NCBI RefSeq assembly: GCF_900055185.1
Contig: NZ_FIZX01000002.1
Coordinates: 1,120,586 to 1,184,585 of the forward strand
Source: Grimontia celer
Lineage (GTDB): Bacteria; Pseudomonadota; Gammaproteobacteria; Enterobacterales; Vibrionaceae
Direction: 5' to 3'
DNA: 64,000 nucleotides
The notes under the pieces are model-generated. The model was not told where the DNA came from. It worked only from the letters and a program-made list of their open reading frames with translations, and did no database searches. This document shows, piece by piece, positions 54,708 through 62,621 of the stretch (position 1 is its first letter; every line of letters starts with the position of its first letter). The position numbers and the translations under genes were made by a program.

Positions 54708-55010
54708 ATGAAAGTTTACAAAGCACCTTTGCTTGCTGCTGCCCTACTCCTATCCCTGCCTACCCTTGCTGCACCGGAATTGGTTCCTGCCACCATGCTC
54801 GATTACGGGCACTATGAAAAAGTGGAAGAGGTAACCATTCATGGCGACATCAACGACAACATTGTCAATCTCGCAGAAAACAATCTGACGGACAAAGATG
54901 CTGATCTGTTCGTGATTGACGAGATCAGTGAAGATATCGACCAAAATATGTTGGTATTGGATGTCTCTCTTTATAACGACCTGAATGATGGATTGGTGAA
55001 AGCTAATTAA
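54708..55010 (+). CDS. Small periplasmic hypothetical protein
   Basis: A 100-residue protein with a signal peptide (MKVYKAPLLAAALLLSLPTLA). The mature part is acidic: YEKVEEVTIHGDINDNIVNLAENNLTDKDADLFVIDEISEDIDQNMLVLDVSLYNDLNDGL. The arrangement strand, helix, strand, strand recalls YdgH/BhsA-like small periplasmic proteins (DUF1471), but the match is weak and by eye. It lies alone between the EEP protein and the DUF2797 gene. Confidence 0.68.
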   Translation: MKVYKAPLLAAALLLSLPTLAAPELVPATMLDYGHYEKVEEVTIHGDINDNIVNLAENNLTDKDADLFVIDEISEDIDQNMLVLDVSLYNDLNDGLVKAN

Positions 55011-55107
55011 GATCGACGCTGTCAGTCATCTCTTCATGTGCCGCGGTTTTTCTTCACTAGCATTCGTTGTAGAATCTCGGCACGTGAAGGACAACAATAA
55101 AATTACA

Positions 55108-55923
55108 ATGATTACTGGCACTCTGAGCAAAATGAAAAGCACGCTGGATAACGGCGTCAACTACTCCCTTCCAGTCGGTGATACCGATATTTCTCTCAAT
55201 TCCCTGATTGGCAAATCACTCAAACTGACATACACCGGCAATATCTACTGTGACGCATGTGGCGCCAAAACCAACAAAAGCTTCAGCCAGGGTCACTGTT
55301 TCCCTTGCACCAAAAAGCTTGCGCGCTGTGACATGTGTATTCTGAAACCAGAAACCTGCCACTTTGCCGAAGGCACTTGTCGTGAGCCTGAGTGGGCAGA
55401 ACAGTTCTGTATGACCGACCACATCGTTTACCTTTCGAATACTTCGGGTTTGAAGGTCGGTATTACCCGTGCCAATCAGATTCCGACCCGTTGGGTGGAT
55501 CAAGGTGCAACGCAGGCACTGCCGATTCTAAAGGTGAAAAGCCGTCATCTATCAGGTCTGGTGGAAATTGCGATTGCTGAGTTCCTGGCAGATAAAACCA
55601 ACTGGCGTGCAATGCTGAAAGGCGACAATGTTGAGTTGGATTTGCATGAAGAAGCGCGTCGACTGTTGCCTCAAATTGATGCCAAGATTTACAGCCTGCG
55701 ACTGCAATATGGTTTTGACGCCGTTGAGCCGATTCAGAACGACATCATCGACATCAGTTTTCCTGTGACGGAACACCCAACCAAGATTACGTCACTGAAC
55801 TTTGATAAAGATCCTGTGGTTTCAGGTGTGTTGAAAGGAATTAAAGGCCAGTATCTGATTTTCGATACCGGTGTGATTAATATCCGCAAGTTCACCAGCT
55901 ATGAAGTGACTGCGGAATATTGA
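55108..55923 (+). CDS. DUF2797 protein with zinc-ribbon cysteines and GIY-YIG-like core
   Basis: A 271-residue protein of the DUF2797 family. It has a cysteine-rich N-terminal region (IYCDACGAKTNKSF, HCFPCTKKLARCDMCI, ETCHFAEGTCREPEWAEQFC) likely to bind two zinc ions. A GIY-YIG-like core follows: DHIVYLSNTSGLKVGITRANQIPTRWVDQGA and HLSGLVEIAIAEFLADKTNWRAML. Many homologues are annotated only by domain. Nuclease activity is possible but unproved. The ATG at 55108 is preferred over upstream open frame starts at 55036 and 55084; no strong ribosome site decides it. Confidence 0.8.
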   Translation: MITGTLSKMKSTLDNGVNYSLPVGDTDISLNSLIGKSLKLTYTGNIYCDACGAKTNKSFSQGHCFPCTKKLARCDMCILKPETCHFAEGTCREPEWAEQFCMTDHIVYLSNTSGLKVGITRANQIPTRWVDQGATQALPILKVKSRHLSGLVEIAIAEFLADKTNWRAMLKGDNVELDLHEEARRLLPQIDAKIYSLRLQYGFDAVEPIQNDIIDISFPVTEHPTKITSLNFDKDPVVSGVLKGIKGQYLIFDTGVINIRKFTSYEVTAEY

Positions 55924-55931
55924 GTATGCCC

Positions 55932-55962
55932 AAACATTCCCCCTTCCATCAGGAAGGGGGAA
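55932..55962. terminator. Hairpin between the DUF2797 gene and the 117-residue gene
   Basis: TTCCCCCTTCC / GGAAGGGGGAA with an ATCA loop. It is symmetrical and can terminate both convergent genes. Confidence 0.72.
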
Positions 55963-55971
55963 CTTTCAAAA

Positions 55972-56325
55972 CTACTTCAATGTTACTTTAAACTGCTTTC
56001 CACCCCAGCCATGCACGTTGTCATGAGCTTCTACATAAACTTCCTTAATATCTACTGGAATCTCTACACCAGAAAGGCTGCGTGTAAAAGGCTGCTCGTT
56101 AACATGGGGATGATGTAACACACGCGTACCCAACACTTCGCCTTCAGCGGTGACAACACGCCAAGCATCGGCATAGTGCTCCCAACCTTCATCAGCGTGT
56201 TCGACTGTGGCAGAAAAACGGTAAGACTCACCACTCTTGGTCGCTGTTGCATTTACCACATCGGCTTTTCCAGCCCAAGCAATTCCAGCGAAGAGCATCA
56301 AACTTGCTGCGATCAGTCTTTTCAT
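55972..56325 (-). CDS. Small periplasmic hypothetical protein, 117 residues
   Basis: Signal peptide MKRLIAASLMLFAGIAWA, then a compact beta-sandwich-like domain: YRFSATVEHADEGWEHYADAWRVVTAEGEVLGTRVLHHPHVNEQPFTRSLSGVEIPVDIKEVYVEAHDNVHGWGGKQFKVTLK. It has several His and Trp residues and no Cys. This recalls a conserved secreted family of unknown function in marine bacteria. GGGAAAG lies before the ATG. The 121-bp MITE-like element begins 15 bp upstream and may alter its promoter. Confidence 0.75.
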   Translation of the reverse strand: MKRLIAASLMLFAGIAWAGKADVVNATATKSGESYRFSATVEHADEGWEHYADAWRVVTAEGEVLGTRVLHHPHVNEQPFTRSLSGVEIPVDIKEVYVEAHDNVHGWGGKQFKVTLK

Positions 56326-56340
56326 TTTTCTTTCCCTCTT

Positions 56341-56461
56341 TAGGGGCTGTTGACCTTTGGTGGTTAAATTTTGTTCTAGCTGTAAGCGTTTTAGGCGCGG
56401 CGAGGTGTGTTTCGCCGAGTCATTCTAAGCAAATACACCTCAACAAAGGTAAACAGCCCTA
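56341..56461. mobile_element. 121-bp MITE-like element
   Basis: Terminal inverted repeats of about 21 bp (TAGGGGCTGTTGACCTTTGG and a right end ending GGTAAACAGCCCTA) flank an interior with nested inverted repeats (GAGGTGT / ACACCTC and a GGCGA / TCGCC hairpin). The TA at each end fits a TA target duplication. No ORF is inside. The ends resemble those I recall from Vibrio insertion sequences. Confidence 0.72.
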
Positions 56462-56689
56462 GCGTTTAATGGCAATCCCTGTCGCTTCTGACACTGCATT
56501 TAAGTTGTCTTCTGAGCCAAGTGACAAGCTCCAGTTCACTGTACCGCCATTGGCAATCAGCATACAGGGGGCGCCCAGCAAACTGATGTCGTCGGTCTGA
56601 GCCTGAAGTGTCATCTGATTTTCCTGAAACTTCACCATCACTTCATGCATGGTCGCAATAACGCGGCCGCCGGGAATCGTAATCACCAT
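56459..56689 (-). CDS. DUF3389-like small protein
   Basis: A 76-residue protein: VITIPGGRVIATMHEVMVKFQENQMTLQAQTDDISLLGAPCMLIANGGTVNWSLSLG, then a short helix ending GIAIKR. This matches my memory of the DUF3389 family confined mostly to Vibrionaceae. The start at 56689 is 2 bp after the menI stop; longer open frame starts lie within menI. The TAG stop is formed by the last bases of the MITE-like element, so the C-terminus may have been changed by insertion. Confidence 0.72.
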   Translation of the reverse strand: MVITIPGGRVIATMHEVMVKFQENQMTLQAQTDDISLLGAPCMLIANGGTVNWSLSLGSEDNLNAVSEATGIAIKR

Positions 56690-56691
56690 GT

Positions 56692-57120
56692 TTATTTCCC
56701 TTTGTGCTGAAGTACAGCCATCGTCAAGCGACTGGTGCACACTAACCGTCCGCGCTCATCAGTGATTTCAATCTGCCAGACTTGTGTCGTCGCACCCATG
56801 TGAATCGCTTGGGCTTTGCCAGTGACATACCCAGAGCGCATTGCGCGAATGTGATTGGCGTTAATATCCAGACCGACGCAATACTTATTTTCTTCCACTG
56901 CCATGTTGGCTGCCAGCGAGCCTAGGGTTTCAGCAAGAACCACTGACGCACCGCCATGTAACATACCTAACGGCTGGTGGGTTCGGGAATCTACAGGCAT
57001 AGTTCCCGTCAGGCAGTCATCACTGAACTCGGTATAAACAATACCGAGATGTTCAACCAAGGTGTTTTTCGAGGTGGCATTCAAGCCTTCAAGCGAAATG
57101 GGTTTCTTCCAGATAGACAA
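56692..57120 (-). CDS. menI: 1,4-dihydroxy-2-naphthoyl-CoA hydrolase-like thioesterase (MenI/YdiI)
   Basis: A 142-residue hot-dog thioesterase close to E. coli YdiI (MenI), which acts in menaquinone synthesis. The start is TTG at 57118-57120, with AAGGGG about 7 bases upstream, giving SIWKKPISLEGLNATSKNTLVEHLGI. Later blocks are GTMPVDSRTHQPLGMLHGGASVVLAETLGSLAA (catalytic Glu), VGLDINANHIRAMRSGYVTGKA and VWQIEITDERGRLVCTSRLTMAVL. An open frame 20 residues longer reaches 57180. Other activities, such as EntH-like proofreading, are not excluded. Confidence 0.88.
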   Translation of the reverse strand: MSIWKKPISLEGLNATSKNTLVEHLGIVYTEFSDDCLTGTMPVDSRTHQPLGMLHGGASVVLAETLGSLAANMAVEENKYCVGLDINANHIRAMRSGYVTGKAQAIHMGATTQVWQIEITDERGRLVCTSRLTMAVLQHKGK

Positions 57121-57310
57121 AACAGTCCCCTTCGATGATTTTTTGGTTTTGAGTTGTTTTGGTATTATCTTTGTTGTCACTTTTCTACGCTACTGGCTTT
57201 TGTCGCAATCAGTGACATTTAAAGTCTTCCGTCAGTCTTACTTGTTTAATTCAGACCTATGGATCCTTTACTATATAGGCAGGATTATTAAGGGCTTAAG
57301 GAATAGCTTT

Positions 57311-58120
57311 ATGAAGATCAACAAAATCAAATACACAGTCGCTGCGGCGCTGTTGAGTGCGTTGATTGCTGGTTGTACAACATCACCAACCGGTCGCAGC
57401 CAGTTTATTCTCGTTTCAGGTTCAGAGATGGCAACTCTGGGAGCGCAGTCTTTTTCTGAACTCAAGAAGAATGAAAAAGTCAACACAGACAAAAAGACCA
57501 ACCAATATGTTCAGTGCGTGACAGATGCCATTCTAGAAGTAACGCCTCCGCAGCCGGACTTTGATGAATGGGAAGTGGTGGTTTTTGATAGTGATCAGAT
57601 CAATGCATTCGCGCTCCCTGGTGGGAAAATTGGTGTATATACCGGTTTGCTGAAAGTCGCGAGAACACAAGATCAACTCGCATCAGTTATCGGCCACGAA
57701 ATCGGTCATGTAATGGCGAATCACGGTAGCGAGCGCGTTTCCAGCTCACTAGCTGCAAATAGCGCGTTACAAATAACAAGTATCGCTTTGGGTGCATCAG
57801 GGACAGCGGATGCTGACCTTATTATGGCGGGATTAGGTCTCGGCGTGAATGTCGGTGTTTTACTGCCATTTAGCCGTACCCACGAGTCTGAGTCAGACTT
57901 GATTGGTGTGCAATTGATGAACGAAGCGGGCTTTGATCCTAACCAGAGCGTTGCACTGTGGCGAAACATGGCGAAAGCTTCTGATGGCGCTCCACCGGAG
58001 ATTCTCTCCACTCACCCATCACACGACACACGAATTTCTGACTTACAAACGGCTATCAACGAATTGCCACCACCGACCCGTAAAGCGCCTAACTGCGGCA
58101 GCCCAAATCTATTCGGCTAA
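57311..58120 (+). CDS. M48-family metallopeptidase lipoprotein
   Basis: A 269-residue protein with a lipoprotein signal, LLSALIAGC (Cys near residue 21). The metalloprotease domain has the zinc motif HEIGHVMANHGSERV and the third-ligand region SESDLIGVQLMNEAGFDPNQSVALW. ALPGGKIGVYTGLLKVA and a late THPSHDTRISDLQ are typical of M48. It is LoiP/YcaL-like and probably acts in outer-membrane quality control. The start at 57311 is chosen for the signal; the frame is open from 57062. Confidence 0.92.
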   Translation: MKINKIKYTVAAALLSALIAGCTTSPTGRSQFILVSGSEMATLGAQSFSELKKNEKVNTDKKTNQYVQCVTDAILEVTPPQPDFDEWEVVVFDSDQINAFALPGGKIGVYTGLLKVARTQDQLASVIGHEIGHVMANHGSERVSSSLAANSALQITSIALGASGTADADLIMAGLGLGVNVGVLLPFSRTHESESDLIGVQLMNEAGFDPNQSVALWRNMAKASDGAPPEILSTHPSHDTRISDLQTAINELPPPTRKAPNCGSPNLFG

Positions 58121-58147
58121 CGCCGTTTGATTAACTGAACGTCGGAA

Positions 58148-58180
58148 ACAAAAATGCCAGCGAGGACGCTGGCATTTTTC
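58148..58180 (+). terminator. Terminator after the M48 gene
   Basis: AAAATGCCAGCG / CGCTGGCATTTT with an AGGA loop and a T-run. It is also usable by the convergent PAS gene. Confidence 0.9.
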
Positions 58181-58193
58181 TGTCTGGTGATAG

Positions 58194-58622
58194 CTATTGA
58201 GAAGCCAAAGCTTCACCCGTTACATCTGCCACCGATATAAACATGTGCTGCGCTTCACCGCGCAGGTTCACCATGGGGTTTAGCGTTACATTCTGGTACA
58301 TGAAGCTGGCTTGGCCCGTTATCGGACGAACATTCCGGCAATGGAATAGATATGGGCGCTGCTTCCACACCACAAAGCTTCGGCATTTTAATTCAAACAC
58401 TGGTCGGCATTTAGCACGGAACCAACTTTCCGGGATCTCAGGGAATACATCAAACAGTGACTGCCCTTTCACTTTATTTGGGTGTTTGCCAGTGTGGTGA
58501 ACCATAAACCCATTCCACATATGGATGTTGAAATCACGGTCAACGACAATCAAACCCATGTCGATATTCTGAACCATATCGACCATCCAGTTGAATTGTT
58601 CAAATTCTGGTGAGTCAATCAT
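58194..58622 (-). CDS. PAS-domain protein
   Basis: A 142-residue single PAS domain: VDMVQNIDMGLIVVDRDFNIHMWNGFMVHHTGKHPNKVKGQSLFDVFPEIPESWFRAKCRPVFELKCR, with WKQRPYLFHCRNVRPITG and VTLNPMVNLRGEAQHMFISVADVT. No output domain is attached, so it should act through a partner. It begins 2 bp after the REC-CheC gene, so the two are co-expressed and may interact. The ligand or cofactor is unknown. Confidence 0.86.
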   Translation of the reverse strand: MIDSPEFEQFNWMVDMVQNIDMGLIVVDRDFNIHMWNGFMVHHTGKHPNKVKGQSLFDVFPEIPESWFRAKCRPVFELKCRSFVVWKQRPYLFHCRNVRPITGQASFMYQNVTLNPMVNLRGEAQHMFISVADVTGEALASQ

Positions 58623-58624
58623 GG

Positions 58625-59641
58625 TTACTCCTCGTCATCCATCAGGTAAGCCAGTTTCGCGTCTAGAAGTGGCAAGGACTCATCGACTAACAGCAACAAC
58701 AAGTCACACTTGATGTTGGTGCCATCAATGGCGTAACTCACTTCGATTGTCACAGTCCGTTTCCACGTTCCACGCATATTCTCTGCCAGCTTATCGACCG
58801 ATTGGTGTTGGCCAATAATGGCTGGATAGCTTTGGGCAAACACTAAACCGGCTTGCTCACCAATACCTGAAAGGAAAGCACTGATCAGCACGTTGCTGAC
58901 ATCAACAAGCACTTCGAGGTCATTATCTACACTACCGTCATCCGGATAATCCAGAATGCCAAGTAGGTCTTTCATGGAAGAATCAGAGATCAGCATCAAG
59001 GCTTCACCGGCTAGACCCTCACCGCTAAACCCCTGACAAATACCGTTCATGTTGTCGTTGTTGGCAAGGTGCTTGATGGTCATGGTGAGCTCACTCACCT
59101 CAAGTACATTAACGTGTGGGAGAGGCATATGAACAAATACGTCAAAGTAGCGTGCCAGCGAGTCTGCCGCGCGACCCATTGCCACGTTCACGACTTCCAT
59201 ATACATCTCGCGGCGGCCAATTTTCATGTCCGCTGGTGGTTGAGCTGGTTTTGGTGAGGAAGAAGGCTCGCTGTTTTTAAAGGGTTGTAAAAGCTCGGTC
59301 AATTTCTCCTGACTGACAGGCTTCTGTACGAATGCTTTTGCGCCCAGAGAGAGGACTCTCTCTTGCGCTTTTGGTTGTATGTCGCCTGATACGACAAAGA
59401 CGGGAACATTGATACTGTTGGCTCGCATCACTTCCAGTGTTTCAAAACCATCCATTTCTGGCATGGTCAAATCGAGGAACATAACGTCGAAACTGGAAGA
59501 CTGAAGTTGCTCGATGGCGACTTTGCCATTTTCGGCGAAAGTCACTTCTGCATTAACGAATGCTGGCAGCGACCGAGCAAGTTGCTTCCGTGCTAATGCA
59601 GAGTCGTCGGTGATTAATACTCGGGTTGTCAAAATCTCCAC
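58625..59641 (-). CDS. Response regulator with CheC-like domain (REC-CheC)
   Basis: A 338-residue protein. The receiver domain (residues about 5-125) has RVLITDDSALARKQLARSL, VMFLDLTMPEMDGFETL with the phospho-accepting Asp, FVVSGD and FVQKPV. A proline-rich linker near residues 125-140 leads to a CheC/CheX-like domain with YMEVVNVAMGRAADSLARYFDVFVHMPLP and LEVLVDVSNVLISAFLSGIGEQAG. CheC proteins dephosphorylate CheY-P, so it may tune phospho-signalling. The gene is followed by a PAS protein and no histidine kinase is adjacent. Confidence 0.87.
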   Translation of the reverse strand: MEILTTRVLITDDSALARKQLARSLPAFVNAEVTFAENGKVAIEQLQSSSFDVMFLDLTMPEMDGFETLEVMRANSINVPVFVVSGDIQPKAQERVLSLGAKAFVQKPVSQEKLTELLQPFKNSEPSSSPKPAQPPADMKIGRREMYMEVVNVAMGRAADSLARYFDVFVHMPLPHVNVLEVSELTMTIKHLANNDNMNGICQGFSGEGLAGEALMLISDSSMKDLLGILDYPDDGSVDNDLEVLVDVSNVLISAFLSGIGEQAGLVFAQSYPAIIGQHQSVDKLAENMRGTWKRTVTIEVSYAIDGTNIKCDLLLLLVDESLPLLDAKLAYLMDDEE

Positions 59642-59836
59642 CCCTAAATCCGGCTGCGTATTCTATTGATTGGAATTGTTGTTGTAAGCAAGGCTACGAA
59701 ATATAACGCAATTTTCAAGGAAATATGACCTTACTCCCATAAGCATAGTTGTTAAACAGGCCTATTGGTCTCGGTGGAAGTAATTTAATGTGATGGGGAG
59801 ACGGATTGATCAAACTTCGGCTCCCCCATTTGGTCA

Positions 59837-60511
59837 CTATGGGTGATCAGGAAGTGGCACGTTACCAAATGCTGAAAGTTCCCTTTTCACTTTGTCGAGA
59901 TCTGAGCTCAGATGGTCAAACTGCTCTATCATCGCGGTGTTCTCTGCTTTCTGCGAATTAAAATTGTCGCAATCGCTTTGGGATACCTTGTTCCATGAGT
60001 TCCCTTTCTTGTACTCGGCACAGGCTTTTTGGTTTAGCTCCAATTGGTGTGCACCTTTGAGGATTTTCTCGTTCAGCTCACCAACCGCTTGTGTTAAACG
60101 GTAACGTTCTGCATACAAAACATCAGTATCCGTCACCCGCTTTTTCAGTTGTGCTATCGCGATGGATTGGGATTCCATCGTCTTTTCCAACTGTCCGGTT
60201 TTACCTGCGTAAGCTTTTGCCTTCTGTCCTAACGTCGCTTTAAGCGCCGCAATTTCAGCATCTTTCTCTTCAATCTGTTTTGTGAGTGATTCAGCATGTT
60301 CAATCGCTTCATCGCCTTGACTACCCAATTTAGCCAGTTGTTTCTGAGTATCTGCCAACGCCAGTTGCGCATCGGACAACGCAGCGTTTGCCTCCTCCAA
60401 CTGCAACTTCGTACCGTTTTCAATGGAAGACCAATGGTTCCAGGCCACTAGCCCACCTAAAAGCAAACCACCCGCAAACAGCAATGCACCTTTTTTATTT
60501 GTGCTTGTCAT
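59837..60511 (-). CDS. Membrane-anchored coiled-coil protein
   Basis: A 224-residue protein with an N-terminal membrane anchor (GALLFAGGLLLGGLVAW) and a long heptad-rich coiled coil from about residue 33 to 150 (LQLEEANAALSDAQLALADTQKQLAKLG ... ALKATLGQKAKAYAGKTGQLEK). The C-terminal part has two Cys (QKACAEYKKGNSWNKVSQSDCDNF) that could form a disulfide in the periplasm. The start at 60511 follows AAGGA; the frame is open to 60565. Function unknown; a cell-envelope scaffold is possible. Confidence 0.75.
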   Translation of the reverse strand: MTSTNKKGALLFAGGLLLGGLVAWNHWSSIENGTKLQLEEANAALSDAQLALADTQKQLAKLGSQGDEAIEHAESLTKQIEEKDAEIAALKATLGQKAKAYAGKTGQLEKTMESQSIAIAQLKKRVTDTDVLYAERYRLTQAVGELNEKILKGAHQLELNQKACAEYKKGNSWNKVSQSDCDNFNSQKAENTAMIEQFDHLSSDLDKVKRELSAFGNVPLPDHP

Positions 60512-60543
60512 TGTTTGTTCCTTGCAGCTGTCACTGCCTAACC

Positions 60544-60590
60544 CCAAAAAAATAACTGCCACCATGATAGCGCATGGTGGCAGTTATTAA
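60544..60590 (-). terminator. Terminator after the MOSC fusion gene
   Basis: A perfect 16-bp stem AATAACTGCCACCATG / CATGGTGGCAGTTATT with a 6-base loop. On the minus strand it is followed by a seven-base T-run. Confidence 0.92.
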
Positions 60591-60632
60591 TGTTAGCTGA
60601 AGGAAAATTTTCTTTATATTTCTTTTACTTGG

Positions 60633-62462
60633 TCAAGGTTTAACCAAGGTCACATCACCCTTTGGAATACAACAACATGCGAGTACAAGACCATCTTCTT
60701 TCTCACCCGGGAACAGAGCCGGCATATCTGGTTGTTCTACTTCACCTTCGACCAAACGAAGCTTGCAGCATCCACATACTCCTGCGCGGCAGCTGTAATC
60801 CACATAGATGCCTGCCTCTTCCGCTTGAACCAAAATTGGACGCTGGTTTTCACCGCGGATGAACTCGCCTTCGATATTGATGTTCACTTCCATCGCTGGC
60901 GCATCAACACCCACTGTTGGTGGTGTGAAGAACTCCTGATGGCGTTGGTTCTCGGGAACGCCCAAGGCTCCAAGTAGATTCATGGCGGACTCCATAAACC
61001 CTTCCGGACCACAAACAAAGACTTCACGTTGAGTGAGTTTAGGCACTAATGCGAGATGCTCTTGGCTCAAGCGACCAGACATTCCCTGCCAATCATCTGA
61101 GGGCTGACTCAACAATGTCATAACGTTCAAGCCAGCATGGGCAGCTTCAAGAGATTTAAGTTCTTCTGCGAATGGGATATCTGCTTCCGTACTGCATTGG
61201 TGCAGGAAAACCACGTCATTGACTTCGTTGTTATCCGCCATAGCACGAAGCATCGACATCATGGGCGTGACACCACTACCGCCTGAAAGCAGCAGCAGTG
61301 TCTGTCGCTTACCAGAATCATCGCTCAAGTGGAACTGACCATCTGGTTGCTGCGCTTTGATTTTGCCACCAGCTTCCAGATTGTCGTGCAGCCAGTTAGA
61401 CACTAATCCACCATCAACACGCTTGACCGAAATCGATAGCTTATCCGGACGAGTTGGGGAAGAAGAAAGCGTATAACGACGCTGGATACGTTCACCATTG
61501 ATATCCAATTCAATGGGAAGGTGTTGTCCTGCTTTGTAAGTAGGTAAGGTGCCTTGCTGGCTGGTAAACCAGAAGGTTTTGAAATCACGGGCAACGTCTT
61601 CGACTTCGCTGCATTTGAGATTTAGTTTTGGCGTGGTGTTGTCTTCGTAGACTTCCGGTTCACGGTATTCCAGAACTTTGATTTCATCATCTGCGGAAAT
61701 CAATCCTTCATTCAGGGCAACCAGATTCATACCGAAATTCACGTTCCCTTCTTTGTCGGTGCGGAATTGGCTCAGCGTGGTGATAGGCTCACCGTTCACA
61801 CGGAATCGACCACTTTCTAAATCAAGCGTGGTAAACACACATCGGCTGCACGGACGGTCGACCTGAAACGTCACGCCACCAATGCGTATTTTTTCCCAGC
61901 GGTCTTCTTCGAATGCATCACAGCCGGTCGCCACAATGTTAGTACGGAACTGGTCCATGATGTGTTTATCTGGGGAGCGTTCGTTCAACGCTTCCAAAGA
62001 GGCTTCTGAAATGACCAAAAGCGGATACCCATCTGCAAAGCTGACTTTGGTTTGAGCGCTTTGGGAAAAACGTGGGGAAGATTCTTCACCCGTAAACAAC
62101 AACTGCTTATTGCCACCTAGCAAATGGCTGAACCATGCATTGGCGGTAGATGTTGTGGAGTATCCTGCGAACTCGTCTTTCCAGACGCCTGTCTGCACTT
62201 CACTCATAGAGAATTGAGAGTACTTCAACACCAAAGGAGACATGGTTGGATGGGTCAACGTAATACCGTTGGACTGAATAGCCACAGACACTTCAGTCAG
62301 CTTTGGCTCGGTGCGTCCGGTGACCATTTTCCCCGTGCTATCCGTCACCATAAAGCGGCGATCGAAACTCAGGCCAATTTTTTCTACCCAAGCGTTGGAG
62401 AGCGAGATGCCTCCTGCCGATTTAACGGGAAATACATTTATCTGGCTGACTTTTGTGCTCAC
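60633..62462 (-). CDS. MOSC-domain / flavin reductase / [2Fe-2S] ferredoxin fusion
   Basis: A 609-residue fusion. Residues about 1-270 are a YcbX/mARC-like MOSC enzyme: FPVKSAGGISLSNAWVEKIGLSFDRRFMV, then VDRPCSRCVFTTLDLESGRF with the Cys that binds molybdenum in the family. Residues about 290-510 are a ferredoxin reductase-like domain (QRRYTLSSSPTRPDKLSISVKRV, LLLLSGGSGVTPMMSMLRAM, VFVCGPEGFMESA). Residues about 525-609 are a plant-type [2Fe-2S] ferredoxin (CRAGVCGCCKLRLVEGEVEQ, final Cys in LACCCIP). This puts reductase, ferredoxin and molybdenum enzyme in one chain. The GTG start has AAAGGAG upstream. Confidence 0.9.
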   Translation of the reverse strand: MSTKVSQINVFPVKSAGGISLSNAWVEKIGLSFDRRFMVTDSTGKMVTGRTEPKLTEVSVAIQSNGITLTHPTMSPLVLKYSQFSMSEVQTGVWKDEFAGYSTTSTANAWFSHLLGGNKQLLFTGEESSPRFSQSAQTKVSFADGYPLLVISEASLEALNERSPDKHIMDQFRTNIVATGCDAFEEDRWEKIRIGGVTFQVDRPCSRCVFTTLDLESGRFRVNGEPITTLSQFRTDKEGNVNFGMNLVALNEGLISADDEIKVLEYREPEVYEDNTTPKLNLKCSEVEDVARDFKTFWFTSQQGTLPTYKAGQHLPIELDINGERIQRRYTLSSSPTRPDKLSISVKRVDGGLVSNWLHDNLEAGGKIKAQQPDGQFHLSDDSGKRQTLLLLSGGSGVTPMMSMLRAMADNNEVNDVVFLHQCSTEADIPFAEELKSLEAAHAGLNVMTLLSQPSDDWQGMSGRLSQEHLALVPKLTQREVFVCGPEGFMESAMNLLGALGVPENQRHQEFFTPPTVGVDAPAMEVNINIEGEFIRGENQRPILVQAEEAGIYVDYSCRAGVCGCCKLRLVEGEVEQPDMPALFPGEKEDGLVLACCCIPKGDVTLVKP

Positions 62463-62481
62463 GCTGACTCCTTTCTATTTG

Positions 62482-62522
62482 TACCCAAACAACCTGAAGA
62501 TGCTGGATTCAGGTCGTTTGGG
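62482..62522. repeat. REP-like palindromic repeat
   Basis: An inverted repeat of 17 bp (TACCCAAACAACCTGAA and its partner, 16 of 17 paired) around a 7-base loop. It lies 19 bp upstream of the MOSC fusion start, so it falls in the promoter or leader. I recall similar palindromes scattered in Vibrio genomes. Confidence 0.68.
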
Positions 62523-62530
62523 TATATATG

Positions 62531-62567
62531 TAAACGCCGATTCTGTATTGTACAGAATCGGCGTTTT
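62531..62567 (-). terminator. 16-bp hairpin in the same gap, probable terminator
   Basis: AAACGCCGATTCTGTA / TACAGAATCGGCGTTT with a TTG loop. It follows the unknown gene ending at 62622 by 55 bp. The T-run is short on the minus strand, so termination is likely but not certain. Confidence 0.65.
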
Positions 62568-62621
62568 ATTGCTCCAACAAACTGTTCAGTAAGAGAAATG
62601 CTTCACTGATATCTTACTGAA

